Positions 58,465 through 64,000 of a stretch of 64,000 nt of DNA are shown piece after piece. A model generated the notes under the pieces. It made no database searches. It saw nothing but the letters and a program-made list of their open reading frames with translations, and was not told the origin of the DNA. Within the stretch, counting starts at the first letter, position 1; each line of letters opens with the position of its first letter. This DNA comes from Methyloligella solikamskensis. GTDB lineage: Bacteria; Pseudomonadota; Alphaproteobacteria; Rhizobiales; Methyloligellaceae. The position numbers and the translations under genes were made by a program. The stretch lies in contig NZ_JBHTJO010000001.1 in the NCBI RefSeq assembly GCF_042676065.1, positions 1,736,001-1,800,000 on the forward strand. The letters are read 5' to 3'.

Positions 58465-59406
58465 ATGAGCAACGCATTCCTCTTTCCGGGCCAAGGCAGC
58501 CAGCAGGTTGGCATGGGCAAGGCGCTTGCCGAAAGCTTCGCGCCGTCGCGCGCCGTTTTCGACGAGGTGAACGAGGCGCTGTCCCAGGACCTGTCGAAGC
58601 TGATGTTCGAAGGGCCTACGGACGAGCTGACCCTGACGGAGAACGCCCAGCCGGCGCTGATGGCGGTCTCGCTCGCGGCCATGCGGGCGCTGGAAGACAA
58701 GGGCGTGTCCCTGGAGAAGGTCGCGACCTATGTCGCTGGTCATTCGCTCGGCGAATATTCGGCACTGGCCGCGTCCGGCGCGCTGAGCGTGGCCGACGCC
58801 GCACGTCTCTTGAAGACCCGCGGCCGGGCCATGCAGGAAGCCGTGCCGGTGGGCGAGGGCGCCATGGCGGCGCTTCTCGGCGCGGAGCTGCCCCAGGCGA
58901 AGGAACTGGCGGCGGCGGCGGCCGAAGACGATGTTTGCGAGGTCGCCAACGACAATGCGCCGGGCCAGGTGGTGATTTCCGGCGCCAAGGCGGCCATCGA
59001 CCGGGCTATCAAGCTTGCGCCTGAATACGGCGCACGCCGCGCGGTTCCGCTGCCGGTGAGCGCGCCTTTCCATTGTTCCTTGATGGGACCGGCCGCCGAT
59101 GCCATGCAGGAGGCGCTTGCCGGAATCGAAATCAAGGCGCCTTGCGTACCGCTGGTGGCGAACGTGCTTGCCGAACCGATCACAGACCCGGAAGAGATTC
59201 GCAAACGGCTAGTGGAGCAGGTCACGGGAACGGTCCGCTGGCGCGAATCCATGCTGTTTCTGCAGGCCAAGGACGTGAAAGCGGTCTATGAAATTGGGGC
59301 CGGTCGGGTCTTGACTGGGATCGCTCGCCGTTTTGAAGGTATTGACGCTAAGAGCGTCGGCACTGCCGAAGAGGTGGAAGCCGTCGCCGGCGAGCTTGCG
59401 GGCTGA
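58465..59406 (+). CDS. fabD: Malonyl-CoA:ACP transacylase FabD
   Basis: Transfers malonyl from CoA to ACP for fatty-acid elongation. The 313-residue protein has FPGQGSQ at the N-terminus, GHSLGEYSAL with the nucleophile Ser94 and the catalytic His in SAPFHCSLM. ATG at 58465 gives the normal MSNAFLFPGQGSQ. It is 35 bases before fabG and opens the fabD-fabG-acpP-fabF cluster. Confidence 0.97.
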   Translation: MSNAFLFPGQGSQQVGMGKALAESFAPSRAVFDEVNEALSQDLSKLMFEGPTDELTLTENAQPALMAVSLAAMRALEDKGVSLEKVATYVAGHSLGEYSALAASGALSVADAARLLKTRGRAMQEAVPVGEGAMAALLGAELPQAKELAAAAAEDDVCEVANDNAPGQVVISGAKAAIDRAIKLAPEYGARRAVPLPVSAPFHCSLMGPAADAMQEALAGIEIKAPCVPLVANVLAEPITDPEEIRKRLVEQVTGTVRWRESMLFLQAKDVKAVYEIGAGRVLTGIARRFEGIDAKSVGTAEEVEAVAGELAG

Positions 59407-59441
59407 ACGCCTCGCGGCGAATAACAGGAGGAAACCGGTAG

Positions 59442-60179
59442 ATGTTCGATTTGAGCGGAAAGAATGCGCTCGTCACAGGCGCCACGGGCGGCATCGGCGG
59501 CGCGATCGCCGAAGCGCTGCACGGGCAGGGCGCCACGGTGGCCATCTCCGGCACGCGGGCGGAGAAGCTGGAAGAGCTGGCCAAGAAGCTGGGCGACCGG
59601 GTGCATGTAATGCCGTGCGATCTGCGCGACCGTGCCGCGGTGGTGAAGCTCGGCGAGGATGCCGAAGAGAAACTCGGCCAGGTCGATATCCTGGTGAACA
59701 ATGCCGGCATCACCCACGACAATCTTTTCATGCGGATGAAGGACGAGGAGTGGGACGACGTGATCGCCGTCAATCTCACCTCTGTCTTCACCCTGACCCG
59801 GTCGATCCTGCGCAACATGATGCGCCGCCGGGCCGGCCGCATCGTGAACATCGCCTCGATCAGCGGCGTGATCGGCAATCCCGGTCAGCCGAACTATGCC
59901 GCCTCCAAGGCGGGGCTGGTCGGCATGACGAAATCGCTTGCCCGTGAGGTTTCCGCCCGCGGCATCACGGCGAACTGCATCGCGCCCGGCTTCATCCAGA
60001 CGCCGATGACCGATGCATTGACAGAGAAGCAGGTGGAGACTATTGCGGCTGCGATTCCGGCCGCGAAATTCGGTGTGCCGGAGGATATCGCGGCTGCCGT
60101 TGTGTTTCTCGCCAGCGAGGAGGCCGGTTACATCACCGGCGAAACCATGCATATCAACGGCGGGATGGTAATGGCGTAA
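59442..60179 (+). CDS. fabG: 3-oxoacyl-ACP reductase FabG
   Basis: NADPH-dependent reductase of 3-oxoacyl-ACP. The 245-residue SDR has TGATGGIGGAIAEA, NNAGITHDNLFMRM, Ser in IASISGV and the catalytic YxxxK in PNYAASKAGLVG. The RBS is AGGAGGAAAC before ATG 59442. Second gene of the cluster. Confidence 0.97.
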   Translation: MFDLSGKNALVTGATGGIGGAIAEALHGQGATVAISGTRAEKLEELAKKLGDRVHVMPCDLRDRAAVVKLGEDAEEKLGQVDILVNNAGITHDNLFMRMKDEEWDDVIAVNLTSVFTLTRSILRNMMRRRAGRIVNIASISGVIGNPGQPNYAASKAGLVGMTKSLAREVSARGITANCIAPGFIQTPMTDALTEKQVETIAAAIPAAKFGVPEDIAAAVVFLASEEAGYITGETMHINGGMVMA

Positions 60180-60430
60180 TCGTTGATTTAGGAGACTGAA
60201 ACCGGATAAATCAGCCTCAATTCAAAGGGCCTTTCTTTGGCTCGAGGCTGCTGGCAATGTCCCGGAAAGTGTGTTACCCAAACGCCGCTTTGTGGGGCTA
60301 ATCAAGGAAAAATCCCACTCGCTATCGACCCTACGATTTATCACCGCTCGGAGGTTTGTTAGGCCGTGAGCCGGGGCTCCAGGGGGGACGTGCGAGGCCT
60401 AAGGACTGACAGAAGGACTGTGAGGCGGAC

Positions 60431-60667
60431 ATGAGCGACATCGCAGAGCGTGTAAAGAAAATCGTGGTCGAGCATCTCGGTGTGGAAGCCGACAAGGTGA
60501 CCGAGAATGCTAGCTTTATCGACGACCTGGGGGCCGACAGCCTCGATACGGTCGAGCTGGTCATGGCGTTTGAAGAAGAGTTCGGTTGCGAGATCCCGGA
60601 CGACGCGGCAGAGACGATCCTGACCGTCGGCGACGCCATCAAGTTCCTGGAAAAGAACAGCTCCTAG
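60431..60667 (+). CDS. acpP: Acyl carrier protein
   Basis: A 78-residue acidic carrier with the phosphopantetheine site DSL (Ser37) in GADSLDTVELVM. The sequence MSDIAERVKKIVVEHLGVE is the expected N-terminus. Its 251-base upstream gap from fabG has no gene and may contain its own promoter, as in other bacteria. After the stop come three hairpins before fabF. Confidence 0.98.
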   Translation: MSDIAERVKKIVVEHLGVEADKVTENASFIDDLGADSLDTVELVMAFEEEFGCEIPDDAAETILTVGDAIKFLEKNSS

Positions 60668-60736
60668 GCGACATTCGCCTGCCGGGCGTCATAGGCGCCC
60701 GACATATCTCAGCGACCGGCCGCGCGTTTGCGGCCG
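60666..60736 (+). other. Three tandem hairpins in the acpP-fabF spacer
   Basis: Three inverted repeats follow the acpP stop: AGGCG/CGCCT (60666-60680), CGGGCG/CGCCCG (60683-60701) and CGGCCGC/GCGGCCG (60717-60736). None has a T run, so they are not full terminators. They may slow RNases or cause partial termination, giving more acpP than fabF message. Confidence 0.55.
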
Positions 60737-60762
60737 CTAACCCGGATTCCATTTAGCGCCAG

Positions 60763-62028
60763 ATGCGACGTGTCGTCATCACAGGTATGGGTCTTGTCTC
60801 GCCGATGGCTAGCGGCGTCGAGGCCTCTTGGAAAAAGCTGATCGAGGGCAAGAGCTCGGCGCGTCGCGTCAACGAGTTCGATGTCTCCGATCTCGCCTGC
60901 CAGATCGCGTGCCAGATTCCGCGCGGCGACGGCAGCGACGGCACGTTCAATCCGGACGATTGGATGGAGCCGAAAGAGCAGCGCAAGGTCGATGATTTCA
61001 TCATCTACGCCATGGCGGCTGCGACCCAGGCTTTGGAGCATGCCGGCTGGAATCCGACGGATTACGAAGATCAGATCCGCACCGGCGTGCTGGTCGGGTC
61101 CGGTATCGGCGGTCTGCAGGGAATCGAGAAGAGTTCGCTTCTCTTCAACGAGAAGGGGCCCCGGCGGCTCAGCCCGTTCTTCATTCCCGGCCGTCTGATC
61201 AATCTGGCGTCCGGCTATATCTCCATCAAGCACGGCCTCAAGGGCCCGAACCACGCTGTGGTGACGGCCTGTTCGACGGGCGCGCACGCCATTGGCGATG
61301 CGTCCCGGCTGGTGGGGCTCGGTGATGCTGATGTCATGCTGGCGGGCGGCACGGAATCGCCGATCTGCCGTCTGGCGCTGGCGGGCTTTGCCGCGTGCAA
61401 GGCGCTCTCCACGCATTTTAATGACGAACCTGAGAAAGGGTCCCGGCCTTACGATCGCGACCGCGACGGTTTCGTGATGGGCGAGGGGGCCGGCGTGGTC
61501 GTGCTCGAGGAGCTGGAGCACGCCAAGGCGCGCGGCGCCACGATCTATGCAGAAATCATCGGCTACGGCCTGTCGGGCGATGCCTATCACATCACTGCGC
61601 CTTCGGAAGATGGCGACGGCGCCTATCGCTGCATGATGGCGGCGGTGAAGCGGGCCGGGATCGAGCCTGCCGATATCGACTACATCAACGCCCACGGCAC
61701 TTCGACGCCCATGGGCGACGAGATCGAGCTCGGGGCGGTGGAGCGTCTGTTCGGCAACGCAGCCGGTAAGACCACCATGTCCTCGACGAAATCGGCGACG
61801 GGCCACCTTCTGGGTGCCGCCGGCGCGGTGGAGGCGATCTTCTCCACCCTCGCAATCCGGGACAACGTGGTGCCGCCGACGCTCAATCTCGACAACCCGT
61901 CCATCGACACCGCGATCGACCTGGTGCCCCATGAGGCCCAGGAGCGGAAGGTGGATACGGTCCTGTCAAACTCCTTCGGCTTTGGTGGCACGAACGCGTC
62001 CTTGATCTTGCGGCGCTACGACGCTTGA
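60763..62028 (+). CDS. fabF: 3-oxoacyl-ACP synthase II FabF
   Basis: Condensing enzyme for elongation. The 421-residue protein has the active-site Cys170 in VVTACSTGAHAIG, and histidines in NAHGTSTPMGDEIE and KSATGHLLGAAGAVE. Length is normal. Last fab gene of the cluster and 98 bases before mltG. Confidence 0.97.
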   Translation: MRRVVITGMGLVSPMASGVEASWKKLIEGKSSARRVNEFDVSDLACQIACQIPRGDGSDGTFNPDDWMEPKEQRKVDDFIIYAMAAATQALEHAGWNPTDYEDQIRTGVLVGSGIGGLQGIEKSSLLFNEKGPRRLSPFFIPGRLINLASGYISIKHGLKGPNHAVVTACSTGAHAIGDASRLVGLGDADVMLAGGTESPICRLALAGFAACKALSTHFNDEPEKGSRPYDRDRDGFVMGEGAGVVVLEELEHAKARGATIYAEIIGYGLSGDAYHITAPSEDGDGAYRCMMAAVKRAGIEPADIDYINAHGTSTPMGDEIELGAVERLFGNAAGKTTMSSTKSATGHLLGAAGAVEAIFSTLAIRDNVVPPTLNLDNPSIDTAIDLVPHEAQERKVDTVLSNSFGFGGTNASLILRRYDA

Positions 62029-62126
62029 GGAAGACGGACGTTTCTCTTGCCAGCGCGTACCGGCTTTAGCCATATTTTGCCCCCAGGGGATAGACGGTGT
62101 TGCCACCACATTAAGGCTTTCGCCTC

Positions 62127-63449
62127 ATGTCCATGACCGGCGGGGAGCGACCAGGCTCTGAACGAGACGATTCGCTCTCTCCAACCGATCAAGGGGAACG
62201 CAGCTTTGCACCGAGACCGCGCAGTCCTGCAGAGGCGCTTCAGCCGCGTCCCGCGCCGGCGCGGCCGGAACGCGAACCGCGAAACGTGCAAATGCATCCG
62301 TTCTTGAGAATAATAAACCGTATCCTGACGCTGATCCTCGTTGCCGCCGGCATCGGGGTGGGGCTGCTGTATTTCCTCAAGGTCCAGTTCGACAAGCCGG
62401 GGCCGCTGGAGACCGCGAAGATCGTGGTCATTCCGCAAGGGCGGGGCGTCAGCGCCATCGGCGAGCAGCTGGAATCTGAAGGGGTCATCGCGGACCGGCG
62501 GATCTTCGTCACCACCTCTCTCTACTTCAACTACCTGAAGGACAACTCCACCCTGAAGGCCGGCGAGTACGAATTCGCCGCTCATACCAGCATGCGCGAC
62601 GTGCTGGACAAGCTGGTGGAGGGGAAGAGCATCCGTCACAAGGTGACCGTGGCGGAAGGGCTCACCAGCCAGCAGGTGGTGCGCAAGCTTCTCGATCATC
62701 CGGAGCTGACGGGCGAGATCACCGAGATTCCGCCGGAAGGCTCGCTGCTGCCCGACACCTATCTCTTCCGCCGGGGCGAAAGCCGGCAGGACATTCTGAA
62801 GCGTATGGCCCAGGCCCAGCAGGTCTTCATGGCCGAGCACTGGAAGGACAGAGCGCCGGATCTCCCGATCGACACGCCGCAAGAAGCGCTGATCCTTGCC
62901 TCCATCGTGGAGAAGGAGACGGCGGTCGAAGGCGAGCGCCCGCAGATTGCCGCGGTGTTCGAGAATCGGCTCAAGAAGGGGATGCGGCTCCAGTCCGACC
63001 CGACCATCATCTACGGTCTGGTCGGCGGCGAGGGGAAGCTCGGCCGGCCAATCCTGCAGAGCGAGCTCGACAAGAAGACCGTCTACAACACCTATCAGAT
63101 CGACGGGCTGCCCCCGACGCCGATCGCCAATCCGGGACGCTCGGCGATCCTGGCGACCCTGAACCCGGCCGAGACGGATGCGCTTTATTTCGTGGCGGAC
63201 GGGACCGGCGGGCATGCCTTTGCCGCCTCGCTCAGCGAGCATAACGACAATGTCGCCGATTGGCGCCGGATCCAGCGTCAGCGTGAAAAAGAAGAAGCCG
63301 AGCGTCAGGCTGAGCAAGACGGTGCCGCCAGCACCGACAATCCAACCGGTCTCGACGGGGATGCGGAAGCGGGGCTCGCGGCCTCTGCAGGCGGGGACGG
63401 CCAGCCGCCCGTGCCGAAGCGTAATCCGAAGCTGACGCCCAGTCCGTAG
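62127..63449 (+). CDS. mltG: Endolytic transglycosylase MltG
   Basis: A membrane-bound YceG-type transglycosylase that cuts nascent glycan strands. The 440-residue protein has a cytoplasmic disordered start (about 1-50, Ser/Pro/Arg-rich), one membrane segment (RILTLILVAAGIGVGLLYFL), a LysM-like part and the catalytic region with Glu in ASIVEKETAVEGERP, FENRLKKGMRLQSDPT and YNTYQIDGLPPTPI. The C-terminal tail (about 380-440) is low-complexity. It is downstream of fabF and upstream of yicC, a standard order. Confidence 0.95.
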   Translation: MSMTGGERPGSERDDSLSPTDQGERSFAPRPRSPAEALQPRPAPARPEREPRNVQMHPFLRIINRILTLILVAAGIGVGLLYFLKVQFDKPGPLETAKIVVIPQGRGVSAIGEQLESEGVIADRRIFVTTSLYFNYLKDNSTLKAGEYEFAAHTSMRDVLDKLVEGKSIRHKVTVAEGLTSQQVVRKLLDHPELTGEITEIPPEGSLLPDTYLFRRGESRQDILKRMAQAQQVFMAEHWKDRAPDLPIDTPQEALILASIVEKETAVEGERPQIAAVFENRLKKGMRLQSDPTIIYGLVGGEGKLGRPILQSELDKKTVYNTYQIDGLPPTPIANPGRSAILATLNPAETDALYFVADGTGGHAFAASLSEHNDNVADWRRIQRQREKEEAERQAEQDGAASTDNPTGLDGDAEAGLAASAGGDGQPPVPKRNPKLTPSP

Positions 63450-63623
63450 CGGACTGGCTTTCCCTGCCTTAGCGCCGCAAGGACTCTTAACGCTGCTCGC
63501 GCGTTGCGCCTGGAAGCGGGCGTCCGGTTTGCGTAAAACCGTGCGACTCGGCCTATAAGCCGGAGCAGAGCCGCAGGCGCGTTCCGCGCGCCATCCGATC
63601 AAGCCCGAAGCAAGGCGCCACCC

Positions 63624-64000
63624 ATGACCGTGAAAAGCATGACGGGATTTTCGGCCAGCGACGGCGTCCACGCCGAGACGCGCTGGCAGTGGGAAGGGCG
63701 CAGCGTGAACGGGCGCAATCTGGAGCTTCGCTTCCGGATGCCGCCCGGTTTCGACGGGCTGGAGCGCGATGCCCGCCAGCGCTGCCAGGACGTGCTGGGC
63801 CGGGGCAATTGCTCGATCTCCTTGCGCATCCAGCGCGAAGCGATCACCACCGAAATTCGTTTGAACGAGGCGAGTTTGCGCCAGGCGCTCGCCGTGGCGA
63901 AGGCGGCTTCGGAGCTTGCGGCCATGCCGCCGCCCACTCTCGACAGCCTGCTTGCCATGCGCGGCGTGGTGGAGACCGTCGATGCCCAGGAGAGCGACGA
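63624..64000 (+). CDS. YicC family protein, N-terminal part (cut by window end)
   Basis: Only the first 125 codons are present. The start MTVKSMTGFSASDG and the following SVNGRNLELRFRMPPGFDGLERDARQ are typical of the YicC/YloC family, which includes endoribonucleases. The gene runs off the right edge. Its neighbour mltG supports the call. Confidence 0.9.
   Translation, partial: MTVKSMTGFSASDGVHAETRWQWEGRSVNGRNLELRFRMPPGFDGLERDARQRCQDVLGRGNCSISLRIQREAITTEIRLNEASLRQALAVAKAASELAAMPPPTLDSLLAMRGVVETVDAQESD

Noticed and set aside
60238..60252. A sigma-54-like TGGC...GCT pattern upstream of acpP
   Set aside because: The match to the -24/-12 consensus has a mismatch in the TTGC part. acpP is a housekeeping gene not expected to need RpoN, so this is likely chance.
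1..64000. CRISPR arrays, insertion sequences, prophage, toxin-antitoxin pairs, biosynthetic clusters
   Set aside because: I looked for regularly spaced repeats, transposase or integrase motifs, phage structural genes and typical toxin pairs and saw none. Only isolated palindromic repeats and one tRNA are present.

Overview
This window looks like a chromosomal core segment of a GC-rich alphaproteobacterium, most likely Hyphomicrobiales (Rhizobiales)-like. The basis is gene content and order: clpS-clpA next to a RidA/GDPD/FemAB-like/HIT cluster, an EipB (DUF1849) envelope protein, divK-pleD, topA-rnr-DUF983-rpmG, gatC-gatA-gatB, dnaB-alr-radA-cvpA-purF, rpsF-rpsR-DUF2232-rplI and fabD-fabG-acpP-fabF-mltG-yicC. 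Nearly all genes are intact housekeeping genes. I see no insertion sequence, prophage, CRISPR array or plasmid function. The species cannot be named from the sequence.

Layout. 1-2.8 kb: ClpS adaptor and ClpA unfoldase. 2.8-3.1 kb: a terminator and intergenic palindromic repeats. 3.2-7.1 kb: minus-strand small-metabolism operon. 7.3-10.1 kb: EipB, DivK and PleD (envelope, cell-cycle and c-di-GMP signalling). 10.7-16.5 kb: rpmG, DUF983, RNase R, topoisomerase I. 17-21 kb: dprA, plsY, a dihydroorotase-like protein without metal ligands, and pyrB. 21.3-28.4 kb: DUF5993-DsbB, RuvX, an MBL hydrolase, the GatCAB amidotransferase with a PchB-like chorismate mutase between gatA and gatB, and a quinone oxidoreductase. 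28.4-31.4 kb: less conserved stretch with a SEL1-like protein, a Cys-rich secreted protein, tRNA-Ser(GCT) and a polysaccharide pyruvyl transferase. 31.5-37.2 kb: dodecin, two paralogous FecR-domain secreted proteins and a TPR plus beta-barrel outer-membrane protein. 37.4-44.8 kb: RlpA, D,D-carboxypeptidase, tmk, holB, metG, tatD and a PhnP-like MBL hydrolase. 44.8-58.3 kb: long minus-strand run from rpsF down to an autotransporter-like barrel. 58.5-64 kb: fatty-acid synthesis genes, mltG and the start of yicC.

The most interesting locus is 31.5-37.2 kb. A TPR-barrel protein resembling SLAM (DUF560, type XI secretion) is encoded directly upstream of two exported proteins. Each of these has an N-terminal FecR domain, a low-complexity linker, a conserved CxxC-F-x-K-W-G motif, and a C-terminal domain that looks like the small TbpB-type barrel of SLAM cargo. 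I infer a secretion module for non-lipidated FecR-fusion cargo. The assignment rests on motif recognition and synteny, not on a search. Other points worth checking are the pseudo-dihydroorotase next to pyrB, the chorismate mutase inside the gat operon, palindromic repeat families, and several structured intergenic regions.
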